Positions 1 to 9,222 are shown, counted from the stretch's first letter. The stretch is DNA of 64,000 bases from an uncultured Christensenellaceae bacterium (GCA_910587685.1 CAJUMY010000001.1:124001-188000), one strand, 5' to 3'. Translations and numbers: made by a program. Notes: generated by a model not told the origin, from the sequence alone.

Positions 1-2
1 AA

Positions 3-434
3 CATTCGCTGAACGTATACATGCGACTCATCAAACTGCTCGAGAGCGAATACGGCGACAACTGGAAAGATACCGTCAGCGAAGAGAGCGTCGCGATCAT
101 GGGACTGCTGCACGATATATGTAAGGTAAACACCTACGTCGTGGATATGCGTAACGTCAAAGTCGACGGCGCGTGGATACAAAAACCGTATTATAAAGTC
201 GAGGACTCCCTTCCCTACGGTCACGGAGAAAAATCAGTGTATATGATATCCGGCTTCATGAGGTTGACGAGAGAAGAAGCCCTCGCTATCAATTGGCATA
301 TGGGCGAATACGACAACAGAGTAATGAACGGAAGCTATATGCTCTCGGACGTATTCTATAAGTATCCGATATGTTTCCTAACGCATCTTGCGGATCTCAC
401 GGCAACGTATCTCGACGAAGAAGTTCCCGAATAA
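3..434 (+). CDS. HD-domain phosphohydrolase, C-terminal part
   Basis: The frame is open from base 3 and reads His-Ser-Leu-Asn-Val-Tyr before the first ATG (base 21), so the gene begins left of the window and only about 143 C-terminal residues are visible. Counting from that ATG, HD-type metal ligands are recognisable: the His of HSLNVY, His31-Asp32 in LLHDICK, His68 in GHGEKS, His93 in NWHMG and Asp125 in THLADLTATY. This order matches small clostridial HD hydrolases annotated near phage-like or YhaM-type nucleases. Family knowledge suggests a metal-dependent phosphohydrolase; the substrate is unknown. No terminator is obvious before the next gene 85 bp downstream. Confidence 0.72.
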   Translation, partial: HSLNVYMRLIKLLESEYGDNWKDTVSEESVAIMGLLHDICKVNTYVVDMRNVKVDGAWIQKPYYKVEDSLPYGHGEKSVYMISGFMRLTREEALAINWHMGEYDNRVMNGSYMLSDVFYKYPICFLTHLADLTATYLDEEVPE

Positions 435-518
435 CGAACAACGCGAACTTCGACGGTAAAATAGCTGGAAATTTCAAGATATAAATAAAAAACTTCAAAC
501 GGTATTTAGGAGGAAAAT

Positions 519-1016
519 ATGAGTAAAAAAGATAAAATTTGTTATGGACTTATGGGCGGCTCAGTTCTGCTCATAATATTCGGGATAATGTTCCTTTTGA
601 GCGCGGCGGAGATCGCGCCGATCTTCACCTTTTTCAAGTCGATGGACAACGTGCTCGTAAGATATATCATAGTCATACTTACTATGGCTTCGGGAATAAT
701 GCTCTTTTCAAACGCGGCGGCAAACCTCTCGAATATAAAACTGCGTCGCTCGTTGAGCATCGGGATAACTACTTTTTCGACAATACTTACGGTCCCGCTC
801 GTATACGTCTTCATCGCTATCTTCTTCGCTCATAACGGCAAGGTAGGTCCCGTCGGCGAAATAATGATGCTATCGAGAATAGCGGAAGGCTTCGTCGAGT
901 GGTTCGGCAGCGGAGCTTTTATTTACGTCGTATATACGTTCATGCTCATATTATCGTTCGTATTCATCGCGGTTCCAATCATAACCTGCATATCGACTCT
1001 GAAAAAATCGAAATAA
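519..1016 (+). CDS. Four-helix integral membrane protein, unknown function
   Basis: A 165-residue protein preceded by a strong AGGAGG ribosome site eight bases before the ATG. Four hydrophobic segments are visible at about residues 10-29, 48-67, 80-104 and 130-158, with a Lys-rich N-terminus (MSKKDK) and C-terminus (LKKSK) that suggest both ends are cytoplasmic. There is no recognisable catalytic motif and I do not recognise the family. It follows the HD hydrolase on the same strand and is followed by a clear terminator, so the two may be co-transcribed. Only a membrane location can be supported. Confidence 0.7.
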   Translation: MSKKDKICYGLMGGSVLLIIFGIMFLLSAAEIAPIFTFFKSMDNVLVRYIIVILTMASGIMLFSNAAANLSNIKLRRSLSIGITTFSTILTVPLVYVFIAIFFAHNGKVGPVGEIMMLSRIAEGFVEWFGSGAFIYVVYTFMLILSFVFIAVPIITCISTLKKSK

Positions 1017-1105
1017 ACGTATCGCCATTAATATCAGAGAAGATAAGCGTCAAAGATCAAAACGTATGATAAACCGCAAATTATTTTTACATCGATCTTG
1101 ATCAT

Positions 1106-1143
1106 AAAAATACCGTTACTTGTCTCGTAACGGTATTTTTTAA
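1106..1143 (+). terminator. Rho-independent terminator after the membrane protein
   Basis: A 14-bp perfect stem (1106-1119 with 1127-1140, core TACCGTTAC) with a 7-base loop ends in a T run. It closes the rightward unit ending at 1016. Confidence 0.85.
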
Positions 1144-1301
1144 TAAATCCGACAAAAAACGGCGCGCAAGGAACAATTATTTATTTTATAATGAATCATA
1201 ATATATGCGGTCGTCATATTATCATATTTCATCTCAGTCACCTATTTAATTCTCATACGGCGGCAATATTTAACGTTCGAAAAACTCTCGGAGAAATTTT
1301 A

Positions 1302-1586
1302 ATGGATAAACAAAGCTATGAGTCGCGTCTGAGCGAAGACCTGAAGCAATATGAATTTCGCTATGCTAAATTAAAACGCTACGAAGATCTGCTCATCGAC
1401 TTAACGGATAACCTGTTAGAAACCGTAACAGCCCTTCCCATATGTAAAAACGAATACAAGAACGACGTTAAAAAATTTGAAAAATACGATAGATCGTACG
1501 AATTATTATACGACCTTTTAAGACTCTTCGAATATTACGGCGTGAACGTAGAAACGCCCTTTTCCATGACTAAACCAAGCGAATAA
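1302..1586 (+). CDS. Small charged helical protein, unknown
   Basis: A 94-residue protein rich in Lys, Glu, Tyr and Leu, probably alpha-helical or coiled-coil over residues 5-75, without Cys pairs or membrane segments. An upstream in-frame ATG at 1191 would lengthen it by 37 residues. However, a TATAAT box overlaps that ATG (1187-1192), which would put the transcript start downstream of it, and the ATG at 1302 has a GGAGA ribosome site. I therefore prefer 1302. It stands alone between a terminator and a convergent gene. I do not recognise the family. Confidence 0.5.
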   Translation: MDKQSYESRLSEDLKQYEFRYAKLKRYEDLLIDLTDNLLETVTALPICKNEYKNDVKKFEKYDRSYELLYDLLRLFEYYGVNVETPFSMTKPSE

Positions 1587-1816
1587 ATCAAATAAAATAA
1601 CAACTCTCTACTCGCTTGATTATTGATATATTTTTCAGTAAAAACCAACGTTTTGAAAATCGTATCGTAGACGCATCATAACAACGTCTTCCGTTTTGAG
1701 ATCCTTAAAAACTATATCCCCGCCGTAAATTCGGCGGAGACATAAGAAAATCAAATAACAAAACTGTAAATTTCAATACGAATACGTTATCGATCGACAA
1801 CGCGAATTTTTTCAAT

Positions 1817-3169
1817 TTAGCCGTTTGCAAAAATGCTCATTGCCTTTACGATAGCGCTCTCTTCTAGGATATTCGCCTTTATCTCAGCGGTAATGTCCGT
1901 AGTATCGAGAGCGTATCCCTCGCCGTGAATATTGGTAAGCTCGTTTTCTTGCGGCGTGCCCTTTTCTCCGAGAACGTAATACTTTCCTATCGTGACGTGA
2001 AGCGTATACTTGTTCGTACTTTTAAGCGGGAAATCGGCCTGCGCTATACCCTTGCCGTAAGTTCTCTCGCTCTCGCCTATTATAGCGTAATCGGAAGCGT
2101 CCATATAGTGTTTTATATTGCCGATGAAAGCCTCGCTTGCCGACGCGGTTCTGTCGTTGGCGACTACTACGAGCTTGAAGTCTTTGCCCGTTTTTTCCTT
2201 GATAGCGTCTCCGATATAATCGTTAGTCTTGCTGAATACGAGATCCATACCGTCGTACTCTTGAAGGGTATATCTGTCTGCGAGCGTATCTCCGAAGTTC
2301 TCTTTTCCCTTGATGCTCAATACCAAGTCTTTTGATGACGGTCTCGGAATAAAATTCCTGATTATCTTCGCAAGCTCCGCAGTCGAACCGCCGCCGTTAT
2401 CCCTAAGATCGAGAACCAAAACGTTGTTCCCTGAATTTTCAAATTCATACATCGCCGCCATAAAATCGTCGGACGAATCAACGAAAGACGCAAGAGCGAT
2501 ATATCCGACGCCCTCAGTCGGAGTGTCGAGATAATACGCTTCGGCATTCGAACCGAGAATATAGGTCTTTTCGATGAGCGGCGTTATTATCTCGGTATCG
2601 CCGCGCTTTACTTTGAGCTTAAACGCGTTTAGCGACGATACGAAATTCGAAAAGTACGCGCTGTCAAGATACTTTGCGTCAATATACTTCTCTCCCTCTG
2701 AATCGCTGTAATAAAGTCCTATAACGACGTCGCCTCTCTTTAGTCCCGCGCCGTCTGCAGGAGAATTATCCGTTACCGCGCTTATAGTTTTGACGTTATA
2801 ATACGTATCGATGCTGAACTTTATTCCTGCCTGCAGAGTAACGGACGCTGTCGACGAAACGAGTCCTGTATAGGGGTCTAGCTGTCCCGAAAGAGATTTT
2901 GAAATAAGTTCGTCCATCTCTTCTTTCGTCAAATCTTCATAGTAGTACCGTTCGAGATATTCGTATATCTCGTCGAAAATCGGAAGATCGTCATTTTTTC
3001 TCGAAAAAGTTGACTGACCGATAAATATCCCTATTATCAACGCGCCTATGACCGATAACGCTATGATGAGCGCTATGATGAGTCTTGCGTGCGGGAAGAC
3101 TTTCGGTTGTTTCAAAGGAGCGTTCTTATCCTCTTCGTTACTGAAAAATATCTCGTCTAATTTATCCAT
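1817..3169 (-). CDS. S41-family carboxy-terminal processing protease (CtpA-like)
   Basis: A 450-residue membrane-anchored serine protease. Residues 1-29 are cytoplasmic, 30-51 form one transmembrane helix, about 118-205 form a PDZ domain (SPADGAGLKRGDVV at 136-149) and about 220-425 the S41 core. Visible landmarks are VLDLRDNGGGS at 252-262, the Ser-Ala-Ser-Glu nucleophile region at 343-346 and Lys373 in TYGKG, which together give the family's Ser/Lys dyad. Family members cleave C-termini of envelope proteins, and in spore-formers some act in intercompartment signalling (SpoIVB/CtpB). Which role applies here is unknown. It is monocistronic, about 175 bp left of the end of the malic enzyme gene. 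Confidence 0.88.
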   Translation of the reverse strand: MDKLDEIFFSNEEDKNAPLKQPKVFPHARLIIALIIALSVIGALIIGIFIGQSTFSRKNDDLPIFDEIYEYLERYYYEDLTKEEMDELISKSLSGQLDPYTGLVSSTASVTLQAGIKFSIDTYYNVKTISAVTDNSPADGAGLKRGDVVIGLYYSDSEGEKYIDAKYLDSAYFSNFVSSLNAFKLKVKRGDTEIITPLIEKTYILGSNAEAYYLDTPTEGVGYIALASFVDSSDDFMAAMYEFENSGNNVLVLDLRDNGGGSTAELAKIIRNFIPRPSSKDLVLSIKGKENFGDTLADRYTLQEYDGMDLVFSKTNDYIGDAIKEKTGKDFKLVVVANDRTASASEAFIGNIKHYMDASDYAIIGESERTYGKGIAQADFPLKSTNKYTLHVTIGKYYVLGEKGTPQENELTNIHGEGYALDTTDITAEIKANILEESAIVKAMSIFANG

Positions 3170-3345
3170 CTTACTGCCTCTTTTATCCTTCTATATTATG
3201 CAAAAGTCCGATCTATTATAACGCAAAGCCGATACGGATAAGACCGTATATCGAAGAATTATAATACATATATACGATATTCGCATTTGCAAAGTTTCGC
3301 GGAGCCGCGTTATAGCGGCTCTTTGAACTACGCATTATCCAAGTA

Positions 3346-4509
3346 TTACTTTCTTATGACTCCGTCGGCGACAGCCTGCTCGGCTACGGCTTTAGCGACT
3401 GCCTTTCCGACTCTTTCGTCAAATGCTCTCGGAATAATATACTCTTCATTAAGTTCGCTATCAGATACGAGAGAAGCTATGGCTTTTACAGCCGCAAGTT
3501 TCATATTCTCCGTTATCTCGGTAGCTTTCGCATCGAACGCGCCTCTGAAAATACCGGGGAAAGCAAGAACGTTGTTGATCTGATTGGGATAATCCGACCT
3601 TCCCGTTCCGACTATTCTTGCGCCGCCCTTTATAGCGTCGTCTCGCGATATTTCGGGAACAGGATTGCTCATAGCGAAAACTATTGCGTCATTATTCATT
3701 TTCTTTATCATATCCACACTGACCGTATTAGGTCCGCTGACTCCTATAAGAACGTCCGCTCCGGAAAGAGCCTCTTCAACTCCGCCTGACACATTGTTCT
3801 TATTCGTAAGAGCCGCGAGCTCCTTCTTCGACCAATCCATTCCGTCTCTGCCTTCGTAGAGTATTCCCTTTCTGTCGACCATTATAATATCGTTAACGTT
3901 AAGACTTAAAAGAAGTCTAGCTATCGCCCCTCCCGCGGCTCCTGTGCCGAGAATAGCTATCTTTATATCCTCAAAGCGCTTTCCAACTATCTTAAGAGCG
4001 TTCGTAAGTCCTGCGAGAGTAACTACCGCCGTACCGTGCTGATCGTCATGAAATACGGGAATATCCAACTTCTTCTTTAGTTCGCGTTCTATCTCGAAAC
4101 ATCTCGGAGCGGAAATATCCTCGAGATTGATCCCTCCGAAACTGTCGGCGATATTTGCAACGGTGTCTATTATTTCCTTAGTATCCTGCGTCGAAATACA
4201 AAGCGGAAAAGCGTCGACGTCTGCGAACTTTTTGAACAAAACGCATTTTCCTTCCATAACGGGCATACCAGCCGCGCCGCCTATATTTCCAAGTCCCAAT
4301 ACCGCGCTTCCGTCCGTTATTACGGCTACCATATTGTGTTTACGGGTGTATTTGTACTGAAGCGATTTATCCTTATTGATCTCAACGCAAGGTTCGGCAA
4401 CGCCGGGCGTGTACGCCAGCGACAGATCTTTCGCGTCTTTTACCTCTACTCTCGAAATTACCTCGATCTTACCTTGCCATTCTTCGTGTTTCTTAAGTGC
4501 TTCACTCAT
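3346..4509 (-). CDS. NAD(P)-dependent malic enzyme
   Basis: A 387-residue enzyme for oxidative decarboxylation of malate to pyruvate and CO2 in the cytoplasm. The N-terminal malic domain carries Tyr33 in AYTPGVAEP, Lys88 in MEGKCVLFK, the metal ligands Glu131-Asp132 and Asp156 in HDDQHGT. The NAD-binding domain follows with LGTGAAGGA at 187-195. The length fits the short bacterial form without a phosphotransacetylase extension. It lies 21 bp downstream of the ABC ATPase gene on the same strand and has an AAAGGAGA ribosome site, so the two probably share a transcript. Cofactor preference cannot be decided by eye. Confidence 0.93.
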   Translation of the reverse strand: MSEALKKHEEWQGKIEVISRVEVKDAKDLSLAYTPGVAEPCVEINKDKSLQYKYTRKHNMVAVITDGSAVLGLGNIGGAAGMPVMEGKCVLFKKFADVDAFPLCISTQDTKEIIDTVANIADSFGGINLEDISAPRCFEIERELKKKLDIPVFHDDQHGTAVVTLAGLTNALKIVGKRFEDIKIAILGTGAAGGAIARLLLSLNVNDIIMVDRKGILYEGRDGMDWSKKELAALTNKNNVSGGVEEALSGADVLIGVSGPNTVSVDMIKKMNNDAIVFAMSNPVPEISRDDAIKGGARIVGTGRSDYPNQINNVLAFPGIFRGAFDAKATEITENMKLAAVKAIASLVSDSELNEEYIIPRAFDERVGKAVAKAVAEQAVADGVIRK

Positions 4510-4530
4510 GAATAAATTGTCTCCTTTATT

Positions 4531-5595
4531 TCAATTTGCAAAAGATATTCTTCTCTCTGCATTCTTATCGTATATTGCTACGGACGATGCCGCGACTCTA
4601 ACGCTGTCGAGCTCTTCAAACGCTTTGGGCTGAGTACGCATAACGAGATCGGCTCCGCTTCTGTCAAGAACGACATAGTCGCAGTCAACTCTCCTCACGA
4701 CTTTCCTCACCGCGCATCTCTCTCCGTTCCCGTCCGCTATTATATCTTCGGGAAGAACGCTCGCTATGACTTCCTTTCCCAAATATATTCCGTTGATATT
4801 AACATAATGTTTTCCCAAAGCGTCGACGTAATATCCGCCTTCGTCCTTTTTTACCGTTGTCAATATTTCGCTGTTGCCGCCGTCGCTCAAAAGTCTGACG
4901 CTCTCAAGATATTCTGCGCTCCGATATATATCGGAAATGTCGCCGCGCTCGAGCATTACGCCGCTTGATAATATCGCGGTATTGCGCCCCGATATCTGAC
5001 TGACTTCGTCGAGCCTGTCCGTCGCATAGATAATAGTTCCGTCTATATGAGATATCGCTGTGTTCATCGCTGTCATAACGTCGTCTCTATCGTCTTGAGA
5101 AAAGACCTTTAACGGATTGTCGAAAAGATATATATCGCTGTCTCTTACGAATCCTCTCGCTATGAGTATTCTCGCGTACTGCGCTCTGCTGACATATCTC
5201 ACGCTCTCGTCAAGAACGTTGTCAAGATAAAAAAGTTTCGCTATTTCATTGACCCTTCTATTTATTTCGTTCTTATCGGCTCTTCTTATGATAAGCGGAT
5301 ACGCAAGATTATAAAAAACGCTCTTCCTTCGAAACAAACCGAGCTCGTCGGTAATGAACGATATATTTCGTCTTTCTATCGGCACGTCTTCCAATCGGGC
5401 GTCACCCAAAAATACTTCTCCCGAAGACGGTTTCTCAAGTCCCGCAACGACCTTCAAAAGCGTAGACTTGCCCGCTCCTTTCTTGCCGAAAACAGTCATG
5501 ACTTCGTTATTTTCGAGCGTAATATCCGCGCCTTTGATACCGACGTATCCGCCGAAATATATCTTTTCCACATTGTCAAGTCTCAGTTTTGCCAT
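4531..5595 (-). CDS. ABC transporter ATPase of the sugar-import (MsmX/UgpC) type, catalytically degenerate
   Basis: A 354-residue protein with an N-terminal nucleotide-binding domain (1-230) and a C-terminal TOBE-like domain, the layout of carbohydrate-import ATPases. Walker A is intact (GKKGAGKS, 37-44). The other catalytic motifs are eroded: the Q-loop position reads ITDELG (about 81-86), the signature LSGGQ reads VSRAQ (135-139), Walker B reads IYLFDN (155-160) with Asn160 in place of the catalytic Glu, and the H-loop His is Asp193 (YATDRL). It may bind ATP but should hydrolyse poorly. No permease genes are nearby. It is followed by the malic enzyme gene after 21 bp. A structural or regulatory role is inference. 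Confidence 0.85.
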   Translation of the reverse strand: MAKLRLDNVEKIYFGGYVGIKGADITLENNEVMTVFGKKGAGKSTLLKVVAGLEKPSSGEVFLGDARLEDVPIERRNISFITDELGLFRRKSVFYNLAYPLIIRRADKNEINRRVNEIAKLFYLDNVLDESVRYVSRAQYARILIARGFVRDSDIYLFDNPLKVFSQDDRDDVMTAMNTAISHIDGTIIYATDRLDEVSQISGRNTAILSSGVMLERGDISDIYRSAEYLESVRLLSDGGNSEILTTVKKDEGGYYVDALGKHYVNINGIYLGKEVIASVLPEDIIADGNGERCAVRKVVRRVDCDYVVLDRSGADLVMRTQPKAFEELDSVRVAASSVAIYDKNAERRISFAN

Positions 5596-5881
5596 ACTGG
5601 TATTATATTACTTTGAGTAAAATATTACAAGTATTATAAATGACCGCAAAGCAAAAAAATCGAAACTTACGAAATTTTCACATAACCATGACAGTTTTGA
5701 CATATTCGAAAAAATATCATTATATAGAAGCGAGCGTTAGATATCGCTAAACGTCGTCTTATAAAAGAAAACTTACAAAATATAAAATTGCCCTTGCCAT
5801 TAAGATAAAACAGTTATACAATATCAATAGCGGATATTATATAAACAAAGCGAAACGTGAAACATAAGGAGAACAAAAAAA

Positions 5882-6466
5882 ATGAGCAGTTTTTACGCAT
5901 ACCTCGGAAGAATGAAGTATATCGAAAGATGGTCTCTCATGCGCAATACGACCAAAGAAAATATTCTTGAACACTCGGCGCAAGTCGCGCACCTTGCGCA
6001 CGGTATCGCGACTGTCGCAAACAAGTATTTCGGTATGGATCTAAGCGCAGATAAAATAACTACCCTCGCGCTATTTCACGAGACGTCTGAAGTCATAACG
6101 GGAGACTTGCCTACGCCCATAAAGTACCATAATAACAGAATAACCGAAGCATACAAATCAATAGAAACGCTTGCTAACGACAAACTGGTCTCCACGTTGC
6201 CGACTAAGATGCAGCCCGTATACAGAGAGATCACTGGATCGAATAGCGACTCTGTCGAAAAGAAAATAGTCAAATACGCCGACAGACTCGCCGCGTATAT
6301 AAAGTGCGTTGAAGAACTGAGTTCTGGAAACAGCGAATTCAAGAACGCCGAATCGTCGGTAAAAGCAAAACTCGATAAAGACTCTGAGAACTTTCCTCCG
6401 CTGAAATACTTTATCGACAATTTCGTCGAATCGTTCTCAAAAACGCTCGACGATCTAACGCTCTAA
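5882..6466 (+). CDS. yfbR: YfbR-like 5'-deoxynucleotidase (HD superfamily)
   Basis: A 194-residue protein colinear with E. coli YfbR, which dephosphorylates deoxynucleoside 5'-monophosphates using a divalent metal. Landmarks are Arg16-Trp17, LMRN at 19-22, His31 in EHS, the second metal site His66-Glu67 (LFHETSEV), GDLPTPIKY at 74-82 and Asp134 in KYADRL. The usual HD pair is His-Glu here, a conservative change also likely in other Firmicutes homologues. An AAGGAGA ribosome site precedes the ATG. It is divergent from the ABC ATPase gene and alone on its strand, so a role in dNTP-pool balance follows from family knowledge only. Confidence 0.9.
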   Translation: MSSFYAYLGRMKYIERWSLMRNTTKENILEHSAQVAHLAHGIATVANKYFGMDLSADKITTLALFHETSEVITGDLPTPIKYHNNRITEAYKSIETLANDKLVSTLPTKMQPVYREITGSNSDSVEKKIVKYADRLAAYIKCVEELSSGNSEFKNAESSVKAKLDKDSENFPPLKYFIDNFVESFSKTLDDLTL

Positions 6467-6594
6467 AGGAAATAACCTACGTCTTACAGTCGTTATTATA
6501 TTAGCGCTATAATATTAAAAATTAGTATACATATATTTATGTTTTAATATTTAATACGGCAAGATCGAAAAAAATATCTAAGATAATATTTAAC

Positions 6595-6625
6595 GTATAA
6601 AAAGACCGACGATCACCGTCGGTCT
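6595..6625 (-). terminator. Rho-independent terminator after sigG
   Basis: A 9-bp stem (AGACCGACG at 6603-6611 with 6617-6625) is followed on the minus strand by a T run. It closes the spoIIGA-sigE-sigG unit. Confidence 0.8.
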
Positions 6626-6640
6626 AATTTACTGATACTA

Positions 6641-7408
6641 TTAAGAGATCATCTCTCTCAATCTATTGAGAGCGTTCTTTTCAAGTCTCGAAACCTGCGC
6701 CTGCGATATTCCGATAGCTTCGGATATCTCCATCTGCGTCTTACCTACGTAATATCTGAGAGTTAAAACCTGCCTTTCCCTTTCCGGAAGTTTCTTGATC
6801 GAATCCTTTAGATATATGCTTTCCGACCACACGTCGTCCATACTCTTATTGTCGGATAGCTGTTCCATCAGCATCATACTGTCGTCGCCGTCGCTATACA
6901 CCGATTCGTAAAGGGAACGCGGCTCGCTGACTGCGTCCAGGGCGCACGCGACCTCCGATATGGGAATATCTATTTCCTCGGCTATCTCCATCATACTCGG
7001 ACTTCGCTGATTGTTTATCTCGTATAGTTCTTTCGCCCGAAGCGCTTTATACGCGACGTCGCGTAAGTTCCTGCTGACCTTTATAGAAGTACTGTCTTTA
7101 AGATACCTTCTTATCTCTCCGATTATCATCGGGACGGCGTAAGTCGAAAACTTTACGTTAAAAGCCGGATTAAAATTATTCACAGCCTTCATAAGTCCTA
7201 CGCAACCTACCTGAAACAGATCGTCGCTGTTACCTTTTCCGCTGAACCGCTGTACTACCGAAAGTACCAGTCTCAAATTCGACATAACGAGCGTCTCTTT
7301 CGCGTCGCTGTCTCCGTTTCTCACCTTTAACAGTAATTCGTCGCATTCTTTTGCGGTTATCTTCGGCAATTTGGACGTATCGAGTCCGCATATCACTACC
7401 TTGTGCAT
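6641..7408 (-). CDS. sigG: Forespore-specific RNA polymerase sigma factor sigma-G
   Basis: A 255-residue sporulation sigma factor. The N-terminus VVICGLDTSKLPKI is the sigma-G hallmark. Region 2 includes DDLFQVGCVGLMKAV and KFSTYAVPMIIGEIRRYL, region 3 is centred on SRNLRDVAYKAL, and region 4 ends with the helix-turn-helix EISEAIGISQAQVSRLEK. Sigma-G drives late forespore genes in Bacillus and clostridia. The start has a GGAGGG site four bases before the ATG. It lies 176 bp downstream of sigE, the same order as in B. subtilis, and the gap holds a candidate forespore promoter at 7433-7463. No anti-sigma gene is adjacent. Confidence 0.96.
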   Translation of the reverse strand: MHKVVICGLDTSKLPKITAKECDELLLKVRNGDSDAKETLVMSNLRLVLSVVQRFSGKGNSDDLFQVGCVGLMKAVNNFNPAFNVKFSTYAVPMIIGEIRRYLKDSTSIKVSRNLRDVAYKALRAKELYEINNQRSPSMMEIAEEIDIPISEVACALDAVSEPRSLYESVYSDGDDSMMLMEQLSDNKSMDDVWSESIYLKDSIKKLPERERQVLTLRYYVGKTQMEISEAIGISQAQVSRLEKNALNRLREMIS

Positions 7409-7432
7409 ATTATCCCTCCTATGTATACGGAG

Positions 7433-7463
7433 TAATTATGTATCTAAGGCTTATGTAATATTC
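7433..7463 (-). promoter_or_regulatory. Candidate sigma-G/sigma-F-type promoter for sigG
   Basis: On the minus strand GAATA is followed after 18 bp by CATAATTA, close to the sigma-G pattern GYATR-N18-CATNNTA with mismatches. The position, 25 bp upstream of the sigG ATG, fits the independent forespore promoter known in B. subtilis. Confidence 0.35.
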
Positions 7464-7584
7464 CAATGCGACAATGTGCGACACTTTTTCCCTAACTTTA
7501 CGTCTTTTCTACTCTCGAATATCGTTTCATAGACTAAAGACGCAACGTCAGCGTGAGCTTGGATATGCGGATATTTGGATATTT

Positions 7585-8289
7585 TTACTGCATCTTTATT
7601 ATCTCGTTGCGAAGTTTGGTCATGACTTTCTTCTCGAGTCTTGATATGTACGACTGCGATATTCCGAGCAGATCGGCTATCTCTTTCTGAGTCTTTTTCT
7701 CCGCTCCCAGAACGCCGAAACGCATCTTGATGATGTCAAGTTCTCGCTTCGTGAGCATTTCGAATGATTTTAACAGTATCTCCTTGTCGACGTCTCTCTC
7801 TACGTCGCGATATATGATATCGCTGTCCGTACCTAAGATATCGCTGAGTAATAAAACGTTGCCTTCCCAATCGACGTTGAGCGGCTCGTCGAGCGAAAGC
7901 TCGCTTTTCGTACGCACGACCTTTCTTAGATGCATCAGTATTTCGTTCTCGATACAGCGCGACGCGTAGGTCGCAAGCTTTATCTGCTTATTGACGTCAA
8001 AAGAATTCACGGCCTTTATCAAGCCTATAGTTCCGATGGAAATGAGATCTTCTATATCCACTCCAGTATTCTCGAACTTCTTCGCAATATAGACGACGAG
8101 CCTGAGATTATGCTCTATGAGTTTTTGCCGAGACTCCTCGTCTTTATTCATCAGTCCTTCTATCGCCGCCTTTTCCTCAGCGTCTCCGAGCGGCGACGGC
8201 AGAGCTTCTCCTCCGCCGATATAATCGACGGTATCGGTTTCGCTGATCCCGAAAAGTCTTAAAATGAACGCAATGATTTTCTTAAACAT
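7585..8289 (-). CDS. sigE: Mother-cell sporulation sigma factor, pro-sigma-E
   Basis: A 234-residue sigma-70 family protein. The N-terminus is a hydrophobic, basic pro-sequence ([14 protein letters not shown]) followed by [12 protein letters not shown] at 23-34, the conserved processing region cut by SpoIIGA in sigma-E. Region 2 ([29 protein letters not shown]) and region 4 ([18 protein letters not shown]) are intact. Mature sigma-E controls early mother-cell genes. The start is 16 bp downstream of spoIIGA, so the protease and its substrate are co-expressed, as in all characterised spore-formers. Confidence 0.96.
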   Translation of the reverse strand: MFKKIIAFILRLFGISETDTVDYIGGGEALPSPLGDAEEKAAIEGLMNKDEESRQKLIEHNLRLVVYIAKKFENTGVDIEDLISIGTIGLIKAVNSFDVNKQIKLATYASRCIENEILMHLRKVVRTKSELSLDEPLNVDWEGNVLLLSDILGTDSDIIYRDVERDVDKEILLKSFEMLTKRELDIIKMRFGVLGAEKKTQKEIADLLGISQSYISRLEKKVMTKLRNEIIKMQ

Positions 8290-8305
8290 TTTCTCTCCTC
8301 CCTTT

Positions 8306-9094
8306 TTACATATCGGAATGTAACAGTATTTTATAATCTTTGAATTTTCTCTCCGACAGTATGGCTTTTACTCTCTCGACGCTCTTGACCTCTCCGTTAT
8401 ATTCGAGCGAAAGCCCGTCGACGTCGAATACCTTTGTCTTACGGGTCGCATTGATAGTGTTCACGTCGATATACTTCGAGCAAGCGTCGGCTTCGTCCTT
8501 CGTGAAGAGTTCCTCAAACACTTCTCTATCTATTATGATGACGGGATACGCGCCGCAATAGAGCCGATTCCCGCTGTCTACAAAACCGCGAACAGTGACC
8601 GACTTTTTATTGTGACTAATAGATACGTTATATATGTATCGCCGTTTTCTGATATACTCCTTCATGACTCTCGACGCTATTTTGACTGCGAACGTTACCG
8701 CGATGAGCCCTGCCGCAATGAGTCCGGTACGCGCCGAATTGGGATACGTAAGCGAATTATATAGCTCGTATTCGCCAAGATAAGTCAGCGCGATGATAGC
8801 GCCCCCCAATAAGAACGTGAACGCGAAGAAGTATATGAGCGTTAAAGCGTACGCCCTTATATTGTTATACCTGTAGGCGACGAGCGTCATGATGACCGCT
8901 AGCGCGATCTTCACTGCGATATCTCCCTTAAAAGATATATACGGAAGAAATACCGCGTACAAAGTACCTATCGTAGCGCTTATAGCAATACGCCAAAACG
9001 ACGCTTTTCTTCCGCCTGCAATTCCCGCCCAGTAGAGGATCATAGTATCTACAAGAAAATTATTGAATACGACGTACTCTATGTAAATCTCCAT
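8306..9094 (-). CDS. spoIIGA: Sigma-E processing aspartic protease SpoIIGA
   Basis: A 262-residue membrane protease that cleaves pro-sigma-E at the sporulation septum. The N-terminal half holds about five hydrophobic segments between residues 3 and 142. The C-terminal half carries the aspartic-protease motif FVDSGN with Asp173, matching the DTGN-type motif of the B. subtilis enzyme. The slightly short length (B. subtilis has 309) is common in clostridia. The ribosome site is weak (AGGATAATTGAG). It heads the sigE operon; a Spo0A-type box lies at 9138-9144. There is no ftsZ upstream, unlike in Bacillus. Confidence 0.92.
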   Translation of the reverse strand: MEIYIEYVVFNNFLVDTMILYWAGIAGGRKASFWRIAISATIGTLYAVFLPYISFKGDIAVKIALAVIMTLVAYRYNNIRAYALTLIYFFAFTFLLGGAIIALTYLGEYELYNSLTYPNSARTGLIAAGLIAVTFAVKIASRVMKEYIRKRRYIYNVSISHNKKSVTVRGFVDSGNRLYCGAYPVIIIDREVFEELFTKDEADACSKYIDVNTINATRKTKVFDVDGLSLEYNGEVKSVERVKAILSERKFKDYKILLHSDM

Positions 9095-9137
9095 AGCTCA
9101 ATTATCCTATCGGAAATTCAAAAATTATTTCCGTCCG

Positions 9138-9144
9138 TGTCGAA
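9138..9144 (+). promoter_or_regulatory. Candidate Spo0A box upstream of spoIIGA
   Basis: TGTCGAA, a perfect match to the core 0A box, lies 44 bp upstream of the spoIIGA ATG. spoIIG is a classic Spo0A-activated promoter, and the location fits that role. A single 7-mer is weak evidence without a second box. Confidence 0.35.
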
Positions 9145-9222
9145 AAAATACTCTGTTGAAAATTTGGATATCGCGGCTATAAAACCGCTAAAGATAATAC
9201 GGCAACGCTCTAAAACGAAATC

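Noticed and set aside
1700..1740. CCGCCG/CGGCGG hairpin downstream of the S41 protease gene
   Set aside because: It has no T run on the minus strand and is more than 75 bp from the stop codon, so it does not qualify as a terminator.
3290..3335. AGCCGC/GCGGCT hairpin downstream of the malic enzyme gene
   Set aside because: The stem is short and not followed by T residues on the minus strand, so termination there is doubtful.
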